NCBI RefSeq assembly: GCF_000769115.1
Contig: NZ_JQZV01000013.1
Coordinates: 413,603-477,602 of the forward strand
Source of the DNA: Porphyromonas canoris
GTDB taxonomy: Bacteria; Bacteroidota; Bacteroidia; Bacteroidales; Porphyromonadaceae
Reading direction: 5' to 3'
DNA: 64,000 bases
A program made the position numbers and the translations under genes. The number at the start of each line of letters is the position of its first letter. The first letter of the stretch is position 1. The notes below the pieces were generated by a model. That model saw nothing but the letters and a program-made list of their open reading frames with translations, searched no databases and was not told where the DNA came from. Shown piece after piece: positions 55,788 through 64,000 of this stretch.

Positions 55788-58700
55788 TTAGAAATTAACA
55801 TTTACACCAAAAGACCATACGCGTTGAAGCGGATAAAGCTTACCCGGTCCCCAGGCGCCACCGATAGCTTCAGGGTCGAAGATCTTAGTCATCTTAGTGA
55901 AGGTAACAAGATTGTCCACAGATGTGTACACACGTACTCTGGAGAGTCCGACCTTTTTTATCCATGATTGAGGAAGAGAGTAACCTATCTGCATATTCTT
56001 GATACGCATATAAGCTGCACTCTTAAGATATCTGGTTTGTCTTTGCATATTTTTACCACCCTTTCCGAATAGAGGTCTTGGGTAGTATGCATCAAGATTA
56101 GCTCCGAGAGGGTCGCCTTCAGGACGGAAGAAGTCCCAGTGTTCTACGAATCCTACACTCTGCCATTTACCATGACTTGTAGCACCAACAGAGTATGGAG
56201 AGCCGTCCCACCAGTCTCTTTTACCTACACCTTGAAGGAAGATGGAGAAGTCGATACCCTTCCATTCAGCATCTGCATTGATACCGAACTTGTATCTCGG
56301 AGTGGCGTTACCGATGACAGAAAGGTCGCCATGGTTGTCCAATGTATTGTTTCCATAGTTTACGGTGCCGTCACCATTGAGGTCTTTATACATGATGTCT
56401 CCGGCAGCCCATTGTGTACCCATCGGTTGCTTGCTGTGTGCAAGGTGATCGTTCATCTCCTGATCTGTCTTGGCTATGCCGATAGTAGTATAACCCCAGA
56501 TCTCTCCGGCTTTCTTACCTGAATAATGGTCGCTAAGAGAGTTGGTCGGGTTGCTGTATCTGAGAATTTCTTGTTGGTCATCGCTGAGAACGAGTTTGAG
56601 ACCATAATCCAAACCTCTCCATTGATCTCTCCAGCGAACTTCCAAGTCCCAACCATAAGATCTCATGTCTGTGTTGTTGATCTTAGGAGGAGCCACACCA
56701 AGTATTGATGGAAGCTTCTCCGGATTAGAAACCATATCGTAGGTTGTTCTGTTGAAGAAGTCGAAGCTACCTTGAAGTCTGTTGTTAAGAAGAGAGAAGT
56801 CAAGTGCAATGTTCCAAGACTCTACACGTTCCCAAGTGAGTGAAGAGGAAACGATGCCCGGAGCATTGGAGGTATTTACTCTTTCTCCGTTGAGAAGCCA
56901 TCCGGAGTTGGCAACACCCTGTGGCTGTGCAAGGAACCAAGGATATAGCGCTTGGATGTTGGTGTTACCCAAAGCACCCCAAGAGCCTCTTACCTTTAAG
57001 AGAGGAACGATATGCTTGATAGGTTCCCAGAAGCTTTCGTTGGAAAGATTCCAACCCACTGCAAATGTTGGGAATGTTCCCCATCTCTTGTCTCCGATGA
57101 AGCGAGAAGAACCATCTCTACGAACAGATGCTTCAAAAAGATATTTGTCGTCGAATATATAGTTGATACGACCGAAGAATCCCATTGTAGCCCAATGGCT
57201 GTAACCGCCATAGAATGTAGGCTTGTCGTGTGTCGCAGTATTTACGGTAGGAACAAGAGGAGTGATAAGATCTTTTTTATTACCTCCGAGATTTCTTGTA
57301 TTGCTGATCTCTATATCGAGACCTCCGAGCATTTTTACGTCATGCTTGCCAAACTTTTCGGAATACTCTGTGAAGTAACGACCGTTGAAGTAACTGCTCT
57401 TCCATGCAGATTCCGAAACACGGGTCTGTCCTTCGTCTCCACCTTCGCGAGATGTAGGATGAGGGTTGCCGTCCTTGTCGTATCTGAAGATAGGAAGAAC
57501 ATCCCAGTGGTTGTTGTTATAAGTGGTATTGTAGTTGTTTTCAAACTTAATGGTCCAGCCTTCCACCGGCTTTACAAGGAACGTAATCTGTTGGTTGGAG
57601 AAGTCCTTTTGGTTGATGTCCTTACCTCCATCTCTCATTTGGATGGTTTCCTGACCTGAAATAAGGTGTCCGTTCGGGTCTGTAACCGCATTCACAGGCC
57701 AACGGCGTGCGATGTTGTGGAAGAACAGACCGGTCATGTAGCTTGGACGAGAGTAGTCTTCACGAATCCAACGGTTGTTGTAGGTGATGTTGAACCAAGG
57801 AGTGATTTCAGCCGAGAACTTTCCGGACACATTGTAACGGTTGAACTTGTCTTGCCCATAACGGATAAGACCTTCTTGATCCAAGAATGCTCCACTGATG
57901 TAGTAGTTTAGCTTGGATGTACCACCCGAAAACGAAACATTGTGTTCTTGTGAAGGTGCGTTTGCGCGGTAGTTTTCCTTGAACCAGTTGGTATTTGCCC
58001 AGTTTCCTTCATCGTACATTGCCCATTCTCCTTTGGCAGCATTCCACATGGTACCGAATCTGACCTTTTCGTTGTTCGGATCTTGCTTGTAAAGACGGAT
58101 CTTCTCAAGCACTTCGTTAGGGAAGACAATACCTTCACCTGCATTTGCTCCTGCACGGTTGAAGTAGTTTGCAAACATTTCAGAGTCCATCATTGTAGGG
58201 ATCTGTGTTGCTGTATTGAAGCGCATATTTCCGTTGTAGGAGAATCTGCTCTTGCCCTCTTTACCACTCTTTGTGGTGATAAGAATAACACCGAATGCCG
58301 CACGAGAACCATAGATGGCACTGGAAGCCGCATCCTTCAATACTGAGATGCTTTCGATGTCATTGGCTGCAAGAGTATTCATGTCTCCTTCTGCTCCGTC
58401 GATAAGTACCAACGGGCTGGAGTATGATCCTTCACCGATGGTTCCGCTACCACGGATGTTCATGCTCAATCTACTGTTGAGAGCTCCTCCGGAGTTTGTA
58501 ACGCTGAAGTTCAATCCCGGGACAACCCCTTGAAGTGCTTGAGCCACGTTCTGAACAGGTCGAGTTTGAAGCTGCTTTGAATCCACATTGGAAACTGCTC
58601 CGGTAAGATTAACTTTCTTTTGTGTACCATAGCCCACGACAACAACCTCTTCCAACTGTGAAGTCAAAGGTTTAAGTGCGATCTTGAGAGTAGTTTGGCT

Positions 58701-59048
58701 ACCTACGGTAATGCGCACTGTTTCGTATCCCATGAAAGATACTTCCAAGACATCTGTCGGGGTAAGACCATTGATGGTAAATCTTCCCTTTTCGTCTGTA
58801 CGTGCTCCTTTACCTCTTTGGGTTGTAACGCGAACCGCAACAACAGGCACGGGATTGCCTTTTTCATCTACAACAGTACCGGAAACACTTTTTGTGTCTT
58901 GCTGCTGAGTGGTAGTAGTGTTCGAGTCGGCTGCCGTAGCTGTCGGGCTCAGTGCTGTCATGAGACCTGCCAGTAGTACCCCTGCCATTGTTCGATAGGG
59001 GAGTCTGATGCTTAGATCTCTGCCTTTAGAAAAATTGTCCTTTTTCAT
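55788..59048 (-). CDS. SusC/RagA-family TonB-dependent transporter
   Basis: This 1086-residue outer-membrane transporter imports large substrates with energy from TonB-ExbBD. A signal peptide (cleaved near TATAA, residue 40) is followed by a carboxypeptidase-D-like beta domain (about 53-130: SGTVVDEKGNPVP, FTINGLTPTD), the SusC signature LEEVVVVGYGTQKK at about 132-145, the plug and a 22-stranded barrel ending VWSFGVNVNF. It pairs with the susD downstream. RagAB-type peptide uptake is possible, but no specific substrate can be read. Confidence 0.95.
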   Translation of the reverse strand: MKKDNFSKGRDLSIRLPYRTMAGVLLAGLMTALSPTATAADSNTTTTQQQDTKSVSGTVVDEKGNPVPVVAVRVTTQRGKGARTDEKGRFTINGLTPTDVLEVSFMGYETVRITVGSQTTLKIALKPLTSQLEEVVVVGYGTQKKVNLTGAVSNVDSKQLQTRPVQNVAQALQGVVPGLNFSVTNSGGALNSRLSMNIRGSGTIGEGSYSSPLVLIDGAEGDMNTLAANDIESISVLKDAASSAIYGSRAAFGVILITTKSGKEGKSRFSYNGNMRFNTATQIPTMMDSEMFANYFNRAGANAGEGIVFPNEVLEKIRLYKQDPNNEKVRFGTMWNAAKGEWAMYDEGNWANTNWFKENYRANAPSQEHNVSFSGGTSKLNYYISGAFLDQEGLIRYGQDKFNRYNVSGKFSAEITPWFNITYNNRWIREDYSRPSYMTGLFFHNIARRWPVNAVTDPNGHLISGQETIQMRDGGKDINQKDFSNQQITFLVKPVEGWTIKFENNYNTTYNNNHWDVLPIFRYDKDGNPHPTSREGGDEGQTRVSESAWKSSYFNGRYFTEYSEKFGKHDVKMLGGLDIEISNTRNLGGNKKDLITPLVPTVNTATHDKPTFYGGYSHWATMGFFGRINYIFDDKYLFEASVRRDGSSRFIGDKRWGTFPTFAVGWNLSNESFWEPIKHIVPLLKVRGSWGALGNTNIQALYPWFLAQPQGVANSGWLLNGERVNTSNAPGIVSSSLTWERVESWNIALDFSLLNNRLQGSFDFFNRTTYDMVSNPEKLPSILGVAPPKINNTDMRSYGWDLEVRWRDQWRGLDYGLKLVLSDDQQEILRYSNPTNSLSDHYSGKKAGEIWGYTTIGIAKTDQEMNDHLAHSKQPMGTQWAAGDIMYKDLNGDGTVNYGNNTLDNHGDLSVIGNATPRYKFGINADAEWKGIDFSIFLQGVGKRDWWDGSPYSVGATSHGKWQSVGFVEHWDFFRPEGDPLGANLDAYYPRPLFGKGGKNMQRQTRYLKSAAYMRIKNMQIGYSLPQSWIKKVGLSRVRVYTSVDNLVTFTKMTKIFDPEAIGGAWGPGKLYPLQRVWSFGVNVNF

Positions 59049-59121
59049 AATTACATATCTAAATAGTGTATTTCTGTTCTTTTTGTGGATATGGTAATTA
59101 AAAAATGTTTATGTGGTAATG

Positions 59122-59129
59122 CAAATGTA
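59122..59129 (-). promoter_or_regulatory. susCD promoter box
   Basis: The minus strand reads TACATTTG, an exact TAnnTTTG match 74 bp before the susC ATG. From 59130 to 59541 no gene is seen; the DNA is AT-rich. Confidence 0.45.
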
Positions 59130-59541
59130 TGTATTTTTTAGGATATCGGAGTTTTGTCAGACTCATTTTCTTCATATTTATTTTTTTATCAGAAAGAGTG
59201 TTTATCTCTTTTTGCTCCTCTATCCTTGTATTGGTGCCATCTTTGTTTGAGTAGCCAAAAGAGTTCGTCTCCTTATTTATGGAGATTTTATCGAAAATAA
59301 TATTGTTTCTTTTGAGAAGAGATTAAAAGAAAGATGTAAAGTTGTGTCTTGTGCTTCTTCTTTATACATTTGTCATGCACTGCTTTGTAAAATAACCGAC
59401 GCAATCGGCTTGTATGGCAAGGTGATATTTTAAGAAGGCATATCATATTTGTGCTTTCTATGTATAACCCTAAGGAGAGAAGGTTTGAGTAGAACAAAAA
59501 GAAGCTTTAAGCGTTTTTTCCTCTAAAAAACAGAAATACCA

Positions 59542-60240
59542 ATGAAAAAGAAACTTTTAGCACTGTTACTTTTAGCCGGAGGGCTATTTACTGCAAACGC
59601 GCAAAACATTCGTCCGAGAATAGAAGTGGGAGGCGTAATGTCCATAGTGGAGTTCAAAGCTAGTTCTGTTGATCTGAACTCTAAAGTAAAGATGGGCTAC
59701 CGGGTATCCGGTGCAGCGGAAATCGGATTGGGTGGTGGTTTGTACATTGCTCCGGGTCTTACTTTTAAGTCTCAAGGAGGAAACTATGATCTGAATAGCT
59801 TTAGAAAGATTTTTGGTCTTGGTCCTTTGAGCGGAGATAATGCCAAAGCCAACAGAGCACACCTCAACTACCACTATCTTTCTGTTCCTCTTAATCTCGG
59901 ATTTCGTGCAGAGTTGAGTCCGACATTAGGTTTCTCCGCTGAGGTTGGTCCTTATTTTGCTTATGCTCTCAGCGGTAAAGGTGTTTATGGAGACTCTGAC
60001 ATGGATCTGTTTTCAATGCCGGAGTCTGTAAAAAAGTCATTGGAATTTAAGAGATTTGATGCCGGTATTAACGCTTCTGTGGCTGTGGACTTTTCAAGAG
60101 CTGTTTTCCGCATAGGTACCGAGTATGGTCTTACCAATAATGTTAAGGTGCAGTCCCTTTTGGGAGACCTTTTGGGTGTTGGTTCATCTTCCACATTGAA
60201 GAATTTTAATGCTTATGCTTCCATAGGATTCAGATTCTAA
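59542..60240 (+). CDS. Small outer membrane beta-barrel (PorT/OMP_b-brl_2-like) protein
   Basis: This 232-residue protein has a signal peptide ending NAQN and repeating amphipathic strands (GYRVSGAAEIGLGGGLYIAPGL-type, HYLSVPLNLGFRAEL, FNAYASIGFRF) with a terminal aromatic, typical of eight-stranded porin-family barrels in Bacteroidota. It is divergent from susC and followed by a terminator. Function unknown. Confidence 0.85.
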   Translation: MKKKLLALLLLAGGLFTANAQNIRPRIEVGGVMSIVEFKASSVDLNSKVKMGYRVSGAAEIGLGGGLYIAPGLTFKSQGGNYDLNSFRKIFGLGPLSGDNAKANRAHLNYHYLSVPLNLGFRAELSPTLGFSAEVGPYFAYALSGKGVYGDSDMDLFSMPESVKKSLEFKRFDAGINASVAVDFSRAVFRIGTEYGLTNNVKVQSLLGDLLGVGSSSTLKNFNAYASIGFRF

Positions 60241-60267
60241 AAGGTCAGACATAAAGACTTTCATAGG

Positions 60268-60308
60268 GGCGGAAGGGGGATACTCTTTCCGCCTTTTCTT
60301 TTTTTTGA
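60268..60308 (+). terminator. Terminator after the beta-barrel gene
   Basis: GGCGGAA (60268-60274) pairs with TTCCGCC (60287-60293), followed by TTTTCTTTTTTTT. Confidence 0.85.
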
Positions 60309-60376
60309 TTTGGTGCATGAGATAATGGGGTATCGTTGTATTTGTTTTGACCTTTAAGTGCCCGGATGAGAAATAC

Positions 60377-60384
60377 TACTTTTG
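60377..60384 (+). promoter_or_regulatory. Promoter box for the DUF4988 lipoprotein gene
   Basis: TACTTTTG is an exact TAnnTTTG match, about 140 bp before the ATG; no clear -33 element. Confidence 0.4.
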
Positions 60385-60522
60385 GAGAAAGGTTAAACAA
60401 ATATTTGTATTTCGCAATTATTATTTTTATTTTCGTGCAGTGAGGTTTTGCAAAGCATTTGTACGCTTGCCGAACTTCAAGAGATGTAATAACCTATTTC
60501 TAACTTATTAAAAACTTATGAG

Positions 60523-62169
60523 ATGAATAGAAGTATTTTCTTCTGGTTATTGCCGGTATTTATTCTTTTTACGGCATGTTCGGATTTGAGTGATCTAAGA
60601 AAAAGATTAGACGAACACGAAGTCCGGCTGAAAAATCTTGAGACTTTAATGACAACGACCAATTCCGACATCAAGGCGATGAAGGAGTTGTTGGATGCTC
60701 AAAACAAAAAGATAGGAATAGTATCCTATACAGAGCTTGCGGACAAGAGCGGCTACGAACTCGTTATGAGTGATGGATCTAAGATTGTAATAAAGAACGG
60801 AAGTGCGGTTGGAGTGAAAACCGATACCGATGGTCAGCTCTACTGGACTTTGAATGGCGACTTTATGCGTGATGCCGATGGTAATAAAATAAAAGCCTCA
60901 GGTATAGCACCAAAATTGAGAGTGAATGGAAATGGATTGTGGGAAGTGAGCGTTGACGATGGTAAAACTTGGCAACTCGTTCTTGGTGCAGACGGAAAAC
61001 CGGTAAAGGCTACCGGGCAGGATCTCTCCGAAGTATTGAAGATTACCGAAACAGACGAATCCGTCATCATCGAATATAACGGACACAAGTTTATTATTCC
61101 TAAGAAACCTGCCATAGTGGAGGTGAAAGAGATCATTCTAGATCCGGTTCAGAAGCAACTTAAAGTTGGAGAACGCTTTAAGATAAGAGCGACTATCAAA
61201 CCGGCAGAGGCTGCTTCTACACTGATAGTCTGGCAATCTTCTAACGAAACTTTGGCAACAGTGGATAATGAAGGTAACGTAGCGGCTTTGGCTAAAGGTG
61301 CTGTTAAGATCATAGCAATAGCAGGAGGTAAGAAAGCAGAGTGCAATGTGGTTATTATTGAAGGAGCTGCTCCCATAACCGGAGACGAAGAGATGAATCC
61401 TCTTATCCCGATGTCTTACATGTCGAAATTCTATCTGAACAAAACGGGAACCGATTTTCTTACAGATCTGAGTAATAATACCGATATCGGTTTCTTCTCT
61501 TGGTTCAGACTTATGGGAGTAAAAGATTCTAACGGAAACGTAGAGGGGAAATCGATATTGGGAGATAATCCTTCATTGGGAGATCAATATGCTGTGCCCA
61601 CAAAGGATGAAATGCTTACGGTATTTCCGGCAGCTATGCAGGTGTTGCTTCTTAACTCAACATTCGGTCCTGTTGAGAAAAACGAAGATATTACTTTGGA
61701 TGGCACCAAGAGTACTTATCGTTGTTACTATCAGGGTGTAGGCAACGGTATCTCGTATGCAGTACGTCTTGAGGGTAACGGCAGCAAATATAGAGCCGCG
61801 TACAGGTATGTTTTGAAACAGGAAAAAAGTGCCTTCTTTACCTATACAGTTACGATTCGTCACTTGGGAGATGATACCACAGTGTTGGCTGATGTCGCCA
61901 AAGAAGAGTATTGGGCAACCAATAAAGAAAAGGATATATCTAGAACATTTATTACCACTGGTTTTTATATGAATTGTAATGAGCACGGAGAAGGAGTCGG
62001 AGGGATAGTTCTAAATAGGCGTACAAGTGTTTTCTGGAATGCGGATACGTACGAGAAGTACGCCTCTTATGCTTACCGCTTTATGTTTGATGTGGAGTTC
62101 AACTATTCTCGTATTCACACGATGGAGAAGAAGTCAGCCCTGCCAGTCCGATTGATGAGAAAAAAATAA
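60523..62169 (+). CDS. DUF4988 / Ig-like (Big_2) surface lipoprotein
   Basis: This 548-residue lipoprotein has lipobox FTAC (Cys19). A short coiled coil (about 21-62, LRKRLDEHEVRLKNLETL) leads into a DUF4988/PL29-N-like region (about 65-190: YWTLNGDFMRDADGN, LWEVSVDDGKTW). A group 2 bacterial Ig-like domain follows (about 195-285: LDPVQKQLKVGERFKI, VWQSSNETLATVDNEGNV). The C-terminal ~250 residues resemble Fibrobacter-paralog (FISUMP)-type domains ending in VRLMRKK. Such proteins are often surface-exposed, and an adhesive or glycan-binding role is inferred. Confidence 0.82.
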   Translation: MNRSIFFWLLPVFILFTACSDLSDLRKRLDEHEVRLKNLETLMTTTNSDIKAMKELLDAQNKKIGIVSYTELADKSGYELVMSDGSKIVIKNGSAVGVKTDTDGQLYWTLNGDFMRDADGNKIKASGIAPKLRVNGNGLWEVSVDDGKTWQLVLGADGKPVKATGQDLSEVLKITETDESVIIEYNGHKFIIPKKPAIVEVKEIILDPVQKQLKVGERFKIRATIKPAEAASTLIVWQSSNETLATVDNEGNVAALAKGAVKIIAIAGGKKAECNVVIIEGAAPITGDEEMNPLIPMSYMSKFYLNKTGTDFLTDLSNNTDIGFFSWFRLMGVKDSNGNVEGKSILGDNPSLGDQYAVPTKDEMLTVFPAAMQVLLLNSTFGPVEKNEDITLDGTKSTYRCYYQGVGNGISYAVRLEGNGSKYRAAYRYVLKQEKSAFFTYTVTIRHLGDDTTVLADVAKEEYWATNKEKDISRTFITTGFYMNCNEHGEGVGGIVLNRRTSVFWNADTYEKYASYAYRFMFDVEFNYSRIHTMEKKSALPVRLMRKK

Positions 62170-62265
62170 GAGAGTCATCTTTGGGAAGATAAATCTTTGT
62201 GGAACAGAGAGCCGAAACATTGGGTTGGCTTCTCCGTTCCTATTCTACTCAAAACAAGAATCAGA

Positions 62266-62312
62266 AAAGGGCGAGACGGAAATTATTCCGTCTCGCCCTT
62301 TATATTTTTTGC
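62266..62312. terminator. Bidirectional terminator
   Basis: A stem of about 16 bp (AAAGGGCGAGACGGAA with TTCCGTCTCGCCCTTT) with T-rich flanks separates the convergent DUF4988 and C1B-peptidase genes. Confidence 0.9.
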
Positions 62313-62331
62313 TCTGTTTGGTAGGGATGTC

Positions 62332-63537
62332 TTATTTCAAGCCCAACTTTGCTCTAATTTCTTTAGGTATAGCGTTCTTGTGCACAACAATATTCATCGT
62401 CTTTCCGGCAACAAATGCTTCTGAGGCATACCAGATTCCTTTGTACTTTCCGGTCTCTCCCCAAGAGTTTTTAACCATGAAGAAGAGCTTTCCTGTTTGG
62501 TCTTTAGCAATACCATAAATAACCATACCGTGGTCGTCTGTTGTGGTCTTGTTGTCGTATCCTTCTTGACGATATTCTTGTGTAACCTTGATCTCGGGAG
62601 TATTGATGTGTGTTACAAGATCACGGATCATTTCATTCCTTTGATTTGGAGTGGCTCCAACCCAACGTGCTTGGTCTGAGCCGGAGTTTTCTGCACTTTC
62701 AACATCTACAAGAAGAGCATATCCGTCTCGAGTAAAGCCCGGTTCGCTAACGTCCGAACCCCATGCTATCGCATAACCGGTATTGATAGCATTCTTCATT
62801 GTAGCCATCAATTCCTCTAACGGAAGGTTGTAGCTGCTGGAGTGACGCCAATTGTCCGCAATCTCCATCACGAATGAAGAGTAGAACGGAACATGGGTGT
62901 ATGAAGTGAGAGAAACATAGTTGTCTGCATCCAAACCGATACTTTCTGCGAAAGATTTTGGTGTGTACTTCTTGCCATTGTAAGAAAACTCGGTAGGAAG
63001 TTCGCCCAAGTAAGCATCTATGATGCTGTCGAATGCACGCTTCCAAGCTGTGGAAAGCTTCTTGTTAGGGTTCTTTTCAATTCCTTTAAGGAAGCCCACT
63101 GCTCCGGCTTCGAGTTCGCTGTGTGCGTGGATAGTGGTTCCATAGTTGAGACCGGGCATTATGGTGCTTGGAACAGCTCCGTAATGCTTGAGAACATAAA
63201 GCACATCGTAGAACGAACCACCTTGAGCAAAGTTGATGTGTCCGTCTGTACGAATATATTTCACAGCCTTATCTTTGTAGCTGTGGCTTACAACAAACAT
63301 TTCGCTTAAATCAACAGGTTGTTTACCCATTCTCAACATTTCGGCTTCCCAAAATCCTATACCGGAGAAAGACCAGCAGGTACCGCTTCTGGACTGATTC
63401 TTTACCTGTGTGATCTTGAGCTCTTTCACAGGGGTGAATACATAAGCCTCTTTTTTCTTAACATCTGTAGATGCCTCTTGTGCATGCAGTGAAAATACAC
63501 CGCAGATCAGAGCAAGAGAAAGAAATAATCTTTTCAT
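62332..63537 (-). CDS. C1B-family cysteine peptidase (bleomycin hydrolase/aminopeptidase C type)
   Basis: This 401-residue protein has a signal peptide (cleaved near LHAQ), so unlike cytosolic PepC it is exported. The catalytic Cys54 lies in SGTCWSFSG, the His in DDHGMVIYG and the Asn in VKNSWGETG. C1B enzymes are usually hexameric aminopeptidases. Export and the neighbouring SusC/SusD genes fit peptide scavenging. A minus-strand TATCTTTG box (63583-63590) lies just after rlmN. Confidence 0.92.
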   Translation of the reverse strand: MKRLFLSLALICGVFSLHAQEASTDVKKKEAYVFTPVKELKITQVKNQSRSGTCWSFSGIGFWEAEMLRMGKQPVDLSEMFVVSHSYKDKAVKYIRTDGHINFAQGGSFYDVLYVLKHYGAVPSTIMPGLNYGTTIHAHSELEAGAVGFLKGIEKNPNKKLSTAWKRAFDSIIDAYLGELPTEFSYNGKKYTPKSFAESIGLDADNYVSLTSYTHVPFYSSFVMEIADNWRHSSSYNLPLEELMATMKNAINTGYAIAWGSDVSEPGFTRDGYALLVDVESAENSGSDQARWVGATPNQRNEMIRDLVTHINTPEIKVTQEYRQEGYDNKTTTDDHGMVIYGIAKDQTGKLFFMVKNSWGETGKYKGIWYASEAFVAGKTMNIVVHKNAIPKEIRAKLGLK

Positions 63538-63582
63538 TTCTGTTTTTGTTATTAGTATATTAGGTTATTGAACATTCGCAGC

Positions 63583-63590
63583 CAAAGATA
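63583..63590 (-). promoter_or_regulatory. Promoter box of the C1B peptidase
   Basis: The minus strand reads TATCTTTG, an exact TAnnTTTG match, 46 bp before the peptidase ATG and just beyond the rlmN stop. Confidence 0.5.
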
Positions 63591-63602
63591 GGCAAACTTT
63601 TG

Positions 63603-64000
63603 CTATTCCGGCTTCTTGCCTTTTGTGGTGGCAAGCATACCGCATGCGGCAAAGATATCCTCCCCTCGTGATCTTCTGGTAGTGCATCTGACTCCTTTAG
63701 AGTTGAGATAGTCCTCAAAACTTTGTACTCTTACCGGAGAAGGAGAACGAAGATCCACGCCCGGGATAGAGTGATATTTAATAAGATTTACCCTGCAATA
63801 GGGAAGCAGAGGCTTGAGTATGCGGATAAGAGCTTCCGCATGGCGAAGATCATCATTGAGACCATCGAAAACAATGTACTCGAACGATAGCCGACGCTGA
63901 CCGGAAAAGTCAAACTTTTGTAGTGTTGCTATGACCTCCTCTATCGGGAAAGCTTTCTCTACGGGCATTAAAGCTGCACGCTCTTCCGGGTACGGAGAGT
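63603..64000 (-). CDS. rlmN: 23S rRNA (adenine2503-C2)-methyltransferase, C-terminal part
   Basis: The frame enters from the right edge and stops at 63603, giving about 132 residues. SFEYIVFDGLND, CRVNLIKYHSIPG and the final TRRSRGEDIFAACGML match the C-terminal end of RlmN, a radical-SAM enzyme that methylates A2503 of 23S rRNA and A37 of some tRNAs. The CxxxCxxC cluster motif would lie outside the window. The ATG at 63968 is internal, since SPYPEERAAL precedes it in frame. Confidence 0.92.
   Translation of the reverse strand, partial: SPYPEERAALMPVEKAFPIEEVIATLQKFDFSGQRRLSFEYIVFDGLNDDLRHAEALIRILKPLLPYCRVNLIKYHSIPGVDLRSPSPVRVQSFEDYLNSKGVRCTTRRSRGEDIFAACGMLATTKGKKPE

Overview
The window reads as a chromosomal segment of an anaerobic, asaccharolytic Bacteroidota, most likely a Porphyromonas-like species. 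The reasons are the succinate-to-butyrate gene set in a P. gingivalis-type order, SusC/SusD outer-membrane proteins, an LpxC/FabZ fusion, a CydAB oxidase preceded by a DUF4492 protein, and many copies of the Bacteroidota promoter element TAnnTTTG. No tRNA, rRNA, CRISPR array, transposase or phage gene was found.

Region by region: 0.4-9.3 kb holds a nearly complete succinyl-CoA to butyryl-CoA route (sucD, 4hbD, abfT, abfD, acd, etfB, etfA, with a small NifU-type protein inside the cluster). 10.2-17.6 kb holds two large paralogous lipoproteins with collagen-like Gly-X-Y tracts and repeated NGNWW modules, on either side of an OmpA-family beta-barrel protein; this is the most unusual protein-coding locus. 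17.7-26.6 kb is mostly housekeeping (Nudix, holA, HsdR-N-like nuclease, kbl, eno, START-like protein, pepO, rubredoxin). 27-34.7 kb has a MATE pump, rfbB, a CPBP protease overlapping lptD, and a lone fumarase beta subunit. 35.5-38.6 kb is the cytochrome bd operon. 38.7-41.1 kb is a four-gene CsgG/lipoprotein operon. 41.5-44.5 kb is the rplM-rpsI-rpsB-tsf translation block. 45.1-52.9 kb is one minus-strand operon, purM-prfA-lpxD-lpxC/fabZ-lpxA-orf-miaA-engB. 53.7-63.5 kb carries a SusC/SusD pair, a small beta-barrel protein, a DUF4988/Ig-like lipoprotein and a C1B cysteine peptidase; the 3' part of rlmN runs off the right edge.

The non-coding DNA holds two repeat systems. (1) Four copies of a discrete 542-548 bp intergenic element (about 19.7, 34.7, 44.6 and 53.1 kb; the last inverted), each bounded by TTTTTATATA and each carrying four 10-bp motifs spaced 21-22 bp apart, two of them facing the other two in three of the copies. 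It resembles in plan the MITE/minisatellite elements reported from P. gingivalis. (2) Three degenerate arrays with an exact 21-bp period (about 9.5, 26.9 and 41.3 kb) that all begin with AAATCGAGG. A perfect promoter followed by two hairpins and no ORF at 19.46-19.6 kb is a candidate small RNA. Near-consensus TAnnTTTG boxes were used to settle several start codons (lptD, holA, MATE, rubredoxin).
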